A stretch of DNA of 35,116 nucleotides from Alistipes sp. (GTDB lineage: Bacteria > Bacteroidota > Bacteroidia > Bacteroidales > Rikenellaceae). Below are positions 25,514 through 34,205 of the stretch, one piece after another (within the stretch, counting starts at the first letter, position 1; each line of letters opens with the position of its first letter). Below the pieces are notes generated by a model. That model worked only from the letters and a program-made list of their open reading frames with translations, searched no databases and had not been told where the DNA came from. The position numbers and the translations under genes were made by a program. Location: contig JAFVWO010000016.1 of assembly GCA_017501625.1 (NCBI GenBank), positions 1-35,116 on the forward strand, read 5' to 3'.

Positions 25514-26512
25514 ATGATTAATTACAAGGATTTAGGTCTCGTTAATACTCGCGAGATGTTCAAGAAGGCCGTGGCTGGCGGCTACGCAATTCCTGCGTTC
25601 AACTTCAACAACATGGAGCAGCTTCAGGCTATCGTCATGGCTGCTGCCGAGACAAAGTCGCCCGTGATTCTTCAGGTGTCGAAGGGCGCTCGTCAGTATG
25701 CCAACCAGACACTCCTCCGCTACATGGCTGAGGGTGCTGTGGAGTATGCCAAGGAGCTCGGCTGGGAGAATCCCCAGATTGTCCTTCACCTCGACCATGG
25801 CGACTCTTTTGAGACATGCAAGAGCTGCATCGACATGGGCTTCTCGTCGGTGATGATTGACGGCTCACACCTCCCCTATGAGGAGAATGTGGCGCTCACT
25901 AAGAAGGTTGTTGAGTACGCCCATCAGTTTGACGTTACGGTTGAGGGCGAGCTCGGCGTATTGGCAGGTGTTGAGGACGAGGTGTCGGCCGAGGAGAGCC
26001 ACTACACCAAGCCCGAGGAGGTTGTAGACTTCGTGACAAAGACGGGTTGCGACTCGTTGGCTATCTCTATCGGTACGTCGCACGGTGCTTATAAGTTCAC
26101 CCCCGAGCAGTGTACTCTCGATCCCCAGACAGGTCGTCTTGTACCTCCTCCTCTCGCTTTCGACGTGTTGGCAGCTATCGAGGAGCAGCTCCCCGGCTTC
26201 CCCATCGTGCTCCACGGCTCGTCGTCAGTACCTCAGGACGAGGTTGACACCATCAACAAGTATGGCGGTGCGTTGAAGGCTGCCGTAGGTATCCCCGAGG
26301 AGCAGTTGCGTAAGGCATCGAAGAGCGCCGTATGTAAGATAAACATCGACTCAGACTCGCGCCTTGCAATGACAGCTGCCGTGCGTGAGGTATTTGCTCA
26401 GAAGCCCGCAGAGTTCGACCCCCGCAAGTACTTGGGTCCCGCTCGCGACAACATGAAGAAGCTCTACATCCACAAGATTAAGGAGGTTCTTGGCTCGGAC
26501 AATAAGGCATAA
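25514..26512 (+). CDS. fba: Class II fructose-bisphosphate aldolase
   Basis: 332-aa zinc-dependent aldolase of glycolysis and gluconeogenesis, cleaving fructose 1,6-bisphosphate into the two triose phosphates. Active-site motifs are intact. H92-L-D-H-G-D-S carries the catalytic Asp94 and zinc ligand His95. S-H-G-A-Y-K-F and L-H-G-S-S-S-V-P carry the other two histidines and the phosphate-binding serines, and C-K-I-N-I-D-S-D completes the phosphate site. The N-terminus P-A-F-N-F-N-N is typical. A tagatose-bisphosphate aldolase is the main alternative within the family, but this length and these motifs fit the housekeeping Bacteroidetes enzyme. Repeat copy 2 and a strong terminator follow at once. 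Confidence 0.95.
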   Translation: MINYKDLGLVNTREMFKKAVAGGYAIPAFNFNNMEQLQAIVMAAAETKSPVILQVSKGARQYANQTLLRYMAEGAVEYAKELGWENPQIVLHLDHGDSFETCKSCIDMGFSSVMIDGSHLPYEENVALTKKVVEYAHQFDVTVEGELGVLAGVEDEVSAEESHYTKPEEVVDFVTKTGCDSLAISIGTSHGAYKFTPEQCTLDPQTGRLVPPPLAFDVLAAIEEQLPGFPIVLHGSSSVPQDEVDTINKYGGALKAAVGIPEEQLRKASKSAVCKINIDSDSRLAMTAAVREVFAQKPAEFDPRKYLGPARDNMKKLYIHKIKEVLGSDNKA

Positions 26513-26524
26513 CGCCTTCGATGG

Positions 26525-26646
26525 AGAGAGTGAATAAAAAGTGTATTTTGTCGTTACGCTCGCCCTCAAAATGCTCATTTACGCCAAGTAAACTGCGCTT
26601 TTTCGGGCTTCGCAAGCCTAAAACTACATCTTTTTATTCACTCTCT
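26525..26646. repeat. MITE-like inverted-repeat element, copy 2
   Basis: Its termini form a perfect 17-bp inverted repeat: left arm 26525-26541 (AGAGAGTGAATAAAAAG) and right arm 26630-26646. The 88-bp interior matches copy 1 (11479-11598) with only a handful of substitutions. It begins 13 bp after the fba stop, between convergent fba and susD-like genes. A 46-codon frame (26521-26661) runs through it. Confidence 0.8.
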
Positions 26647-26652
26647 TGTATC

Positions 26653-26691
26653 AAGGGCTGACTAAGTTACTTTTTAGTCAGCCCTTTTTTT
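26653..26691 (+). terminator. Strong intrinsic terminator after fba and repeat copy 2
   Basis: A perfect 12-bp stem pairs AAGGGCTGACTA (26653-26664) with 26675-26686. The loop AGTTACTTTT is identical to that at 11620-11629, and a run of seven T follows (26685-26691). It probably also limits read-through from the opposing susD-like gene. Confidence 0.85.
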
Positions 26692-26706
26692 CGTTTAACG
26701 ACACAC

Positions 26707-28437
26707 CTACATGCTTAGCAGTGCCATATAGTAAGCATCGAGGCTAAGCAGGTTGGGGTTGTCGGTGATATAGCTATCGAGCAAGGGGAAGAGCTCCATA
26801 TCCTCCGCGAAGGGTTGTCCCTCGATAGTCTCGCCACCCTTAAGCGGCCATAGATAGTCGCCACCCGAGAAGAGGTCGTAGCGTATGAGGTCCGTGCGAC
26901 GGCACATCTCCCACATAAGCTCTCGTCCACGCTCCGCAACAAACATATCGCGTGCGCTGCTATCCCATGTTGCGGGGAGGGTTATGGCCTCCGTGCCCGT
27001 GCGCACAGCTAACTCATCCATCTTAGGCTGTGCTCGCATGCTATCGCCCAAGTGCACGCACGCCTCGGCGTAGGTGAGGTATATCTCGCCCAAGCGGATG
27101 ATGGGAAGGTCTATGTCGGAGAATGAGCCTGTGGGGGTGTATGTGTCGGCAGTCATGTCGTGGGGGATGTTGTTGAACTTATGGCAGTGCCAGCCATAGT
27201 TGAAGTTATATACATCGTCCACGGTTGTAAACTCACCACCATAGGGGCTGCCCTTCATGTCAAACATCTTACCACGCTCGTCGGTGCAGCTGTATATGCC
27301 CGTGCCGAAGTCGGCATTGCTGATGTCGAAGAACTTATTAACAAAGGCTCCCGAGAGGTGTAAACCGCCCCAGCCACCGTCGATGCCCGATAGCGATGCG
27401 TTGATAAGGAACGATGTGCCACCATACGATACCGTTGTGCTTTCATAGGGGATGGCTATGAGGAATTCGTTGCGTGCATCGGGGTTCTCGCCATTGTCGC
27501 CACGGAAGAGCTCGGCGTAGGTGGGTGCGAGTCTATATCCAAGGGTAAAAATCTCTTCACACGTAACTTTACACCTCTCCCACTCGGGCGTGCCGGTATA
27601 TACCTCTGCGTTGAGATATAGGCGCGAGAGAAGGGCCAAGGCCGAGCCCTTATCCATGCGTGGGTAGTTGCTATGTGCCGCGGCGAAGGCTGGGTCGTCA
27701 CATAGCTGCTCAAGCTCCTCAATAATATAGGCATAAACTTCACTACGTGGTGACTTTGCGGGGAGCTCCAACGAGGGATCGCTCACCTCTGTGACTATGG
27801 GGAAATCGCCAAAGGTATCCATCGCCATCCAGTAGCATAGGGCGCGTATCATGCGTGCCTCGGCACGAAGCTCCGCAACGCGGGCTTTAACAGTGTCGTT
27901 AGCACCTCGGCTGTCGAGCTTATCCTCCTCTGTTTGGCGTAGGAACTCGTTGCTGTAGGTGATAATCTGCATCGTGCGGAAGAAGATACCAAAGACAGGG
28001 TCGAGAATCTCGCTTCCGTAGGTATTTGTCTGCATAGGTTTAATATAGCGGTCGGCAGACCACGAGCAGAAGCACTCATCGGTGGTTATCTCCTGACAAG
28101 CAAAGAGGGCGCGTGTAAGCTGCGTTATTCCTCCGTCTACATTTAGATTGATGGTTGAATTGTCATATTCGTGCGAACGCAACATCTTGTATAGCTGCTC
28201 TACACCCTTCTCGTATGGCTCAATCACATTGCCAAAGTAGGCTGCGATAAGATCATCCATCGTTTCGCCACCCGGATTTTCATTGTCGTTGGGGTTTTCA
28301 TTGTCGTTGGGGTTTTCATCGCCACCGGGTTGCTCGGTGTTGTCGCCATTGTTGTTGTCGAGCAGACCGTCCAACTCGCTGCATGCTGTAAACATGCACA
28401 GCATACAAAGAGTGGCAAAAAATCGGTTCCTTTTCAT
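26707..28437 (-). CDS. SusD/RagB-family outer-membrane lipoprotein (orphan)
   Basis: 576-aa lipoprotein; the lipobox F-T-A-C gives Cys19 as the lipidation site. A low-complexity linker follows (about 30-58, rich in N-E-N-P-N-D). The SusD fold then starts (L-Y-K-M-L-R-S, later A-E-A-R-M-I-R-A-L-C-Y-W-M-A-M-D-T-F-G-D-F-P). The C-terminal signature L-G-E-I-Y-L-T-Y-A-E-A and W-D-S-S-A-R-D-M-F-V-A-E-R-G-R-E-L are clear. SusD proteins form the lid over a SusC TonB-dependent porin and bind glycans or peptides. No susC lies next to it here; upstream is the zinc-ribbon gene. Either the porin is elsewhere or this protein works alone. I see no promoter box in the 111-bp gap upstream. Confidence 0.92.
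   Translation of the reverse strand: MKRNRFFATLCMLCMFTACSELDGLLDNNNGDNTEQPGGDENPNDNENPNDNENPGGETMDDLIAAYFGNVIEPYEKGVEQLYKMLRSHEYDNSTINLNVDGGITQLTRALFACQEITTDECFCSWSADRYIKPMQTNTYGSEILDPVFGIFFRTMQIITYSNEFLRQTEEDKLDSRGANDTVKARVAELRAEARMIRALCYWMAMDTFGDFPIVTEVSDPSLELPAKSPRSEVYAYIIEELEQLCDDPAFAAAHSNYPRMDKGSALALLSRLYLNAEVYTGTPEWERCKVTCEEIFTLGYRLAPTYAELFRGDNGENPDARNEFLIAIPYESTTVSYGGTSFLINASLSGIDGGWGGLHLSGAFVNKFFDISNADFGTGIYSCTDERGKMFDMKGSPYGGEFTTVDDVYNFNYGWHCHKFNNIPHDMTADTYTPTGSFSDIDLPIIRLGEIYLTYAEACVHLGDSMRAQPKMDELAVRTGTEAITLPATWDSSARDMFVAERGRELMWEMCRRTDLIRYDLFSGGDYLWPLKGGETIEGQPFAEDMELFPLLDSYITDNPNLLSLDAYYMALLSM
28277..28312. repeat. Two tandem 18-bp units in the susD-like linker
   Basis: The unit TTTTCATTGTCGTTGGGG (28277-28294) is repeated exactly at 28295-28312. 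It encodes six residues (N-E-N-P-N-D phase) of the lipoprotein stalk. Copy-number change would stay in frame. Confidence 0.8.
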
Positions 28438-28548
28438 GTCTGTAAGCTTTCGTTTGTGTGTGTTCTATAGTAATTGTCGGCTGATTCTGTTTCGGTCGCT
28501 TTAGGGCTTATTTACTAATTTATAGAATCTACCTTATATTGTTTGTGG

Positions 28549-29811
28549 TTATTCGAAGTAGGTCTCCTGCGAGCCACTGTGACGGCCATCGATATATATG
28601 TCGACCTTGTACGTACCCTTCTCGAAGGCGGCACCATCGTAGAAGATGCTCACCGGCACTGATTGGTTTTCGTAGTCTACCTTACGCACGGCCGAGGCCA
28701 TCATATCCTCACCCTCGAAAGAGAAGAGTATCATATCCTCGGGCGATAGGACATAGCCATCGGGACAGGTGATACATATATATATGCTCTTCTCCCCGGG
28801 CTCGGCAAGCTCGTTGGCCGTAAGCTCGAAGTCTACACGTAGGCGTGTAGCCATCTTTATGCGGCGCACCTCCTTCGATTTGTTATTAAGTGCAACCATG
28901 CGTATGCCACTTGTACGTATCACGGCGCCTATGCGTACTTTGGTGTTTAGCTCATCGGCCTTCTCCTCTGCCACATCGGCACGTAGTTGTGCCGTAGAAA
29001 TCTCCTTCTTGTATGCTACGTTCTCGGCCTGAAGGCTGCTGTTTATCGTGTTGAGCGAGTCAATCTGTCGTAGGTAGCCCTTCATCACACCGCGCAACGT
29101 CTCCACCTCGCGCTTATACTTCGCCAATTGCTCGTAGTTGTACGTCTTTTCCCTCTGTAGCTGCTCAAGCATGACAACAGCCTCCTCGTACTTAACGAGC
29201 ATCGTGTCGTTCTGGTCCTTCAAGTCCTCAAGCTCGGCAACAAGACTCTCGGCATCGCGCTGAAGCATAGTATTCTGTTCCTCGAAGAGCTTGCGTGCCG
29301 ACTGAACGATGGCGTAGTCCTCCTCGATGGTCTTAACCTTCATACCCCAACGGATGGAGAAGAAGGCTGCAGGCACTAAGAGCACGATAAGCACTCCGAG
29401 CAACAGCCTAAAGCCCTTTAGCGAGCGCTCCTTGCGGTCAAGCTCCGCCTCGTAGTCGGCAATGGCATTGCTATAGGCGTAGTCATCCTCTGCCTCCGTT
29501 TCGACCTTATCTTCAGGCACGGAAGTAGTGTCAGATGTTGGTTGAGGCTCTTGTTGTACCTCTTGTTGTTGAGGCTCCCTTTGCTCCGGCTGAGGCTCCT
29601 CGGGTGCCATAGTATCGTTTATCGAGGGCGCGGCAGCTGCACGCTCGGCAAGAATATCGTTGAGAGTCTTGGGGGTATTTGCCGCTGCCTCCTCGGCAAC
29701 AGTGGGGGTAGATGCAACCTCCGCAGCTGCAATGGGCTCGCCACATGCGGGGCAGGCTTTCGACTTGCTTGAGGCGAGGTTGCCACACTTCTTACATCTT
29801 ATGAGTGCCAT
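28549..29811 (-). CDS. Zinc-ribbon, single-pass membrane protein with coiled-coil
   Basis: I do not recognise a named family. The 420-aa protein opens with a zinc ribbon (C6-x2-C9 and C20-x2-C23). A P/Q/E-rich disordered stretch follows (about 60-110). A single membrane helix lies at about 134-153, then a coiled-coil (about 160-290). A C-terminal beta domain (about 300-420) contains I-C-I-T-C-P-D-G-Y-V-L and G-T-Y-K-V-D-I-Y-I-D-G. The ribbon would be cytosolic and the coiled-coil plus beta domain periplasmic. This arrangement suggests a sensor or scaffold across the inner membrane. It lies 47 bp downstream of recG in the same direction, with no promoter seen between. Confidence 0.8.
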   Translation of the reverse strand: MALIRCKKCGNLASSKSKACPACGEPIAAAEVASTPTVAEEAAANTPKTLNDILAERAAAAPSINDTMAPEEPQPEQREPQQQEVQQEPQPTSDTTSVPEDKVETEAEDDYAYSNAIADYEAELDRKERSLKGFRLLLGVLIVLLVPAAFFSIRWGMKVKTIEEDYAIVQSARKLFEEQNTMLQRDAESLVAELEDLKDQNDTMLVKYEEAVVMLEQLQREKTYNYEQLAKYKREVETLRGVMKGYLRQIDSLNTINSSLQAENVAYKKEISTAQLRADVAEEKADELNTKVRIGAVIRTSGIRMVALNNKSKEVRRIKMATRLRVDFELTANELAEPGEKSIYICITCPDGYVLSPEDMILFSFEGEDMMASAVRKVDYENQSVPVSIFYDGAAFEKGTYKVDIYIDGRHSGSQETYFE

Positions 29812-29858
29812 AATTGTGATATTTAGGGTATAAATATAAAGCTTATATATGGGTGTTA

Positions 29859-31982
29859 TTAAGAAATATCGGAAAAATCTATGCGCTCGCGTTTATGATG
29901 CTTGTCGCGTAGGCGGCGCAGCCCCATATTTTCCGGGTGTTCGAGCGCAGGGTCGGCGGCAAGTATTGCGAGTGCCTCGTCGCGTGTGAGTTGCATTATC
30001 TGTGTGTCGGTAGCGAGGTTGGCGATGTTAAGCTCGAAGGCCTCACCGCTCTGCTGCGTGCCGTGGATGTCGCCGGCACCGCGTAGCTTGAGGTCGAGTT
30101 CCGAGAGCTCGAAGCCATCGTTTGTGGCACACATGGCCTCGAGGCGTGCACGCCCCTCCTTCGAGAGCTTATCGCCCGACATAAGTATGCAGTACGACTG
30201 CTCGCCACCACGCCCCACACGCCCGCGCAACTGGTGTAGCTGTGAGAGGCCGAAGCGCTCGGCAGACTCTATGACCATGACTGTGGCGTTGGGCACGTCA
30301 ACACCCACCTCTATCACCGAGGTGGCGATGAGGATGTCAGCCTCGCCACGCTTGAACTGCGCCATGGCCGCATCCTTATCCGCGGGCTTCATCTTGCCGT
30401 GGCACACCGTTGTGCGGTACTTCGGCAGAGGGAAGTCGCGCGTGATGGATTCGTAGCCGTCATAGAGATCCTTATAATCCATCTTCTCGGACTCCTTAAT
30501 AAGTGGGTAGACGATGTATACCTGTCGCCCCTTGGCTATCTCGCTACGTAGGAAGCCAAACATCTTCAGGCGCATAGAGTCGAAGTAGTGGTACGTGCGT
30601 ATAGGTTGTCGCCCGGGGGGAAGCTCGTCTATCACCGAGACCTCCAAGTCACCATAGAGAGTCATCGCCAGCGTGCGCGGTATGGGTGTTGCGGTCATAA
30701 CGAGGATATGCGGTGGCTGTTGGTTCTTTGTCCATAGTTTGGCGCGCTGCTCCACACCGAAGCGGTGCTGTTCGTCGATGACGACATATCCGAGGTTGGA
30801 GAACTGCACGCGATCCTCGATAAGGGCGTGTGTGCCAATAAGGATGTCTACATCGCCCGTGGCAATGCCCTCGAGAGCCTCGCGGCGCTCCTTCACTTTC
30901 GACGAGCCGGTTAATATGGCAATCTTGATATTAAGTCCCTCGGCAAAGCGAACCATCGAGGCGTAGTGTTGGCGTGCGAGAATCTCCGTAGGTGCCATGA
31001 TGCAGGCCTGAAAGCCGTTGTCTACGGCCAAGAGCATCGACATGAATGCCACCATCGTCTTGCCACTGCCTACATCGCCCTGAAGTAGGCGGTTCATCTG
31101 CTGTCCCGAGACCATGTCGGCACGTATCTCCTTTATCACGCGCTGCTGTGCTCCCGTAAGAGCAAAGGGTAACTTTTCGCGGTAGAAGGTCTGAAACGCC
31201 GCGCCTACACGTGGGAAGATAAAGCCCCCACCACGATTGTGGCGCGATGTACGGCGTGCCTGTATAGTCAGTTGCACACCGAGGAGCTCGTCAAACTTCA
31301 GACGATACTGCGCTTGGCGCAACATCTCGGCCGACTGCGGGAAGTGTATGTTGTAAATGGCATCGCGCAGCGATATAAGTCCTAAGCGATGGCGCATATC
31401 CGTAGCGAGGGGGTCGCTAAAGGCTGTGGCATCCTCCGCCACAAGCTGCCATGCGTTATGCACGATGGTGTGCATGGCCTTGACCGTTATCACCGACGAT
31501 AACTTCTCCGTTGTCGAGTATATGCCCTGAAAGCCACTCTCGACCTTACGTGCGAGAGCCTGCTCTATAGGCTCAATCTCGGGGTGTACGATGCTCATGC
31601 GCCCCTTAAACATCGAGGGGCGGCCAAAGACGAGGTATTCGCGTTGCAGCTCCACGCGCTTGTCTATCCACTTCGTGCCTTGGAACCATAGCAACTCGCC
31701 ATAGCCCGAGGGGTCGGTGACCTCAACAACGAGGCGCTGTTTGCGCCCCTCGCCAATGAACGACTTGCCCACCACGCGACAGCGTAGCTGCACATAGGTG
31801 CTCTCCATCGACTCGTCGATGTCGGCAATGCGGAAGAGGCGCGTGCGGTCGATATATCGGTACGGAAAACGCATGAGAAGGTCGCCCACGGTGCGGACAC
31901 CCACCTCGCGCTCCAAGAGGCGTGCGCGAACCTCGCCAACGCCCGAAACGTACTTTATATCACGACCTAACACATCAGTCAT
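29859..31982 (-). CDS. recG: ATP-dependent DNA helicase RecG
   Basis: 707-aa branch-migration helicase that regresses stalled replication forks and processes Holliday junctions. The N-terminal wedge (OB-fold) domain spans about 60-160. Helicase motif I is G-D-V-G-S-G-K308-T, and motif II is D403-E-Q-H. M-T-A-T-P-I-P-R-T motif III and the R-G-R-V-G-R-G motif VI are intact, as is the C-terminal TRG-type region. The length is normal for bacteria. The apt stop is 20 bp upstream and the zinc-ribbon gene 47 bp downstream, suggesting one transcript. Confidence 0.97.
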   Translation of the reverse strand: MTDVLGRDIKYVSGVGEVRARLLEREVGVRTVGDLLMRFPYRYIDRTRLFRIADIDESMESTYVQLRCRVVGKSFIGEGRKQRLVVEVTDPSGYGELLWFQGTKWIDKRVELQREYLVFGRPSMFKGRMSIVHPEIEPIEQALARKVESGFQGIYSTTEKLSSVITVKAMHTIVHNAWQLVAEDATAFSDPLATDMRHRLGLISLRDAIYNIHFPQSAEMLRQAQYRLKFDELLGVQLTIQARRTSRHNRGGGFIFPRVGAAFQTFYREKLPFALTGAQQRVIKEIRADMVSGQQMNRLLQGDVGSGKTMVAFMSMLLAVDNGFQACIMAPTEILARQHYASMVRFAEGLNIKIAILTGSSKVKERREALEGIATGDVDILIGTHALIEDRVQFSNLGYVVIDEQHRFGVEQRAKLWTKNQQPPHILVMTATPIPRTLAMTLYGDLEVSVIDELPPGRQPIRTYHYFDSMRLKMFGFLRSEIAKGRQVYIVYPLIKESEKMDYKDLYDGYESITRDFPLPKYRTTVCHGKMKPADKDAAMAQFKRGEADILIATSVIEVGVDVPNATVMVIESAERFGLSQLHQLRGRVGRGGEQSYCILMSGDKLSKEGRARLEAMCATNDGFELSELDLKLRGAGDIHGTQQSGEAFELNIANLATDTQIMQLTRDEALAILAADPALEHPENMGLRRLRDKHHKRERIDFSDIS

Positions 31983-32002
31983 CGCCTCAGCCCTTTGTAC
32001 GA

Positions 32003-32563
32003 CTATATCTCCGTGATAGAGCGCACGGGAGCTATCTTCTTAAGGCGCTCTGCGCCACCGAGCTCGACAATCTCGACGATGAAGACAAACTCCTTAACCT
32101 TCACGCTGTACTCCTTGCCATCCCTAACTATGCGCTGGCTCTCCAACGAGCGGGCAAGACCCTCGGCCGTGCCTCCCGTGGCAAGCACATCGTCGAGGAT
32201 GGTGACCTCGATAACATCGCCCGTGGCCTTGCCTGCTGCGATGTCACTCGTGCGGTAATATAGCTTGTCGAAGCCATACTCCTTCTCGATAAGCACCTCC
32301 TGAAGATCTCCCTCGGCAAAGGGTAACTTACCACTCTTACGTACCGGCACGACATTCTCCACGTGTGCGGCCTCCGTCAGTAGCGGTGCTGCAAAGAGAA
32401 AGCCACGAGCCTCGGGGGCGATAACATTGGGTGTTGTCGTAGCCTCAGCCACACGGCCGATAAGCTCCTTGAAGATGCTCTTATTCTGAAGGAAGGGGAT
32501 GATGTCGACAAAGACGATGCCCTCCTTCGGGAAATCCTTGTAGTACTTAAGTATATCTTTCAT
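32003..32563 (-). CDS. apt: Adenine phosphoribosyltransferase
   Basis: 186-aa purine-salvage enzyme converting adenine plus PRPP to AMP. The PRPP-binding motif V-T-I-L-D-D-V-L-A-T-G-G-T-A lies at 120-133. P-E-A-R-G-F near residue 50 and V-R-K-S-G-K-L-P near 74 are the usual adenine-side signatures. The N-terminus F-P-K-E-G-I-V-F-V-D matches the family. It differs from the commonest Bacteroides form in the middle loop (F-A-E-G-D-L-Q-E-V), though the active-site residues are kept. It sits 40 bp after the sialidase-like gene and 20 bp before recG. Confidence 0.93.
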   Translation of the reverse strand: MKDILKYYKDFPKEGIVFVDIIPFLQNKSIFKELIGRVAEATTTPNVIAPEARGFLFAAPLLTEAAHVENVVPVRKSGKLPFAEGDLQEVLIEKEYGFDKLYYRTSDIAAGKATGDVIEVTILDDVLATGGTAEGLARSLESQRIVRDGKEYSVKVKEFVFIVEIVELGGAERLKKIAPVRSITEI

Positions 32564-32603
32564 TTGTACCTCGTTTATTTGTGTTGTTTATCTTCGTTCA
32601 CTC

Positions 32604-34163
32604 CTACTCCGCATAGCGGTATAGATTGTCGGTAATCTGTTCGATGGTATAGCTGTGGTATAAGATGGTGTATCCTCCGTATGCGTAGTTGCTCGCACCA
32701 TGGGTCTCCTCCTCAAAGAGGAAGCCTATGCGATTGTCGGCCTGCCATGCCATTGTCGAATATGCAGAGTTGAGCTCCGTGATTTGCTTGACACCATCCC
32801 ACTCGCTTGCCACGGTAGATGTAGCGATATAGTCCATATCTGTTTCGAGCACCTTGTAGTATATGCCCACATTCTTGCGGTTAGGTCCCAAGGGCAACGA
32901 TTGTAATAGGATATGCATCTTCTCTCCATCACTCTGGCGCACAACAGGAAGGAGCATGACCTCGCCATTTGTCGAGTTGTCGAGAGCCGTGACACCACTG
33001 TTCTCGGCACCCGAGAAGGAGGCTGTCATCCACATTCCCGTGGCAGCGGCCTCGTCGGTGAAGGAGAAGATGTTGTAGTAACGGCCACCATTATATCGCG
33101 AGCTTATGAGTAGAGAGCCATTGGGGAGCTCTACAACCTTAGCCTCATCTGCCGTTCTATATACCGCCGGGGTGTTGATGTCGCCAAGCACGCGCCATGT
33201 GCCTCCAAAGTCGTCGGAGTAGAGCACATAGTTCATGTGTGTAGCATTAGGTGTGCGTGCCAATATTGCACAATAAAGACGATAGTACTCGCCGGTCTTG
33301 ACATAGCGACTCTGATATATGGCACCCGAGGCGATAAACATCGAGCGGATGGGGCCATAGTTGCTTTGGTCGAATTGCGAGTAGATGCTCTCGGCTATAT
33401 CGTCGGGCTCGCCCCACGTCTTGCCCCCGTCCTCGCTATAGAAGCGTGCAACATTCTGGTGCTTCTGGCGTGTGCCATTCTGGAAAGATACATTTCCTGC
33501 GCAGCTGAGCATGAGCACCCTGTTGGATGTGCGGTCGGCAACAATTGCCGGGTCGCCAAAGCCCACGTGCATGAAGTCCTTAGATGCCTCACCTTGACCA
33601 TTTATGAGGGTCTTAATTTCGGTCCATGTAGCTCCATTGTCGTAGCTTAGACGGTAGTGCAGGTCGATACGGCCATTGTGTGTCACGCCGATATCTGTGC
33701 CACTATGACGATAATCTGCTGCACAAACCAAAGTTCCATCCTGAGCTACAGCTATGGCGGGAATACGGTAGGGTATAGCGTTGGGGTCGGGCAATGGGAA
33801 TACCTCGAAACGCTTTGATGGCTCGCACTGCGCGATGAATATATTGGCACGGCTACTGCCACTCTTCAGCGTTATGGTTGTCTCGCGTGCCGCGTCAGTG
33901 TCGTTGGGCAATATGCTGAATAGCACCTTACCCTCGCTAAGCTCGACGTTGTCAATCCACTCCTCGGTATAGACCACCTCGAGCTCTGTCTCGATGTCTA
34001 TGGTGTAGTCGGTGGCAAACTCTCCGCCATTCTCGTTTACACGGAAGACGTTGTTTGGTATCTCGATAACCACGGGCTTAACATTCTCAACCTTGTTGGC
34101 ACATCCCGTAGCACCACCTACGGCTATTAAACCAAGCAGTAGGGTTGTAAGTATATGCTTCAT
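32604..34163 (-). CDS. GH33-like sialidase lipoprotein (BNR/Asp-box)
   Basis: 519-aa exported lipoprotein; the lipobox A-T-G-C places the lipid on Cys21. About 30-120 is a small BACON-like beta domain. The six-bladed propeller of sialidases follows. Its Y-R133-I-P motif supplies the first arginine of the triad. Three Asp-boxes (S-Y-D-N-G-A-T-W, S-E-D-G-G-K-T-W and S-D-D-F-G-G-T-W) are clear. The candidate nucleophile is Tyr468 in N-S-A-Y-S-T-M. S-S-R-Y-N-G-G-R is a likely site of another triad arginine. It probably removes sialic acid from host glycans at the cell surface, although other exo-glycosidases share the fold. No Nan catabolic genes are nearby. It is 42 bp downstream of the SDR gene and may share its promoter. 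Confidence 0.85.
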   Translation of the reverse strand: MKHILTTLLLGLIAVGGATGCANKVENVKPVVIEIPNNVFRVNENGGEFATDYTIDIETELEVVYTEEWIDNVELSEGKVLFSILPNDTDAARETTITLKSGSSRANIFIAQCEPSKRFEVFPLPDPNAIPYRIPAIAVAQDGTLVCAADYRHSGTDIGVTHNGRIDLHYRLSYDNGATWTEIKTLINGQGEASKDFMHVGFGDPAIVADRTSNRVLMLSCAGNVSFQNGTRQKHQNVARFYSEDGGKTWGEPDDIAESIYSQFDQSNYGPIRSMFIASGAIYQSRYVKTGEYYRLYCAILARTPNATHMNYVLYSDDFGGTWRVLGDINTPAVYRTADEAKVVELPNGSLLISSRYNGGRYYNIFSFTDEAAATGMWMTASFSGAENSGVTALDNSTNGEVMLLPVVRQSDGEKMHILLQSLPLGPNRKNVGIYYKVLETDMDYIATSTVASEWDGVKQITELNSAYSTMAWQADNRIGFLFEEETHGASNYAYGGYTILYHSYTIEQITDNLYRYAE

Positions 34164-34205
34164 CGTAATCAGTTTTTGCGATAGTTGTAATATGTTTGAT
34201 ATCGG

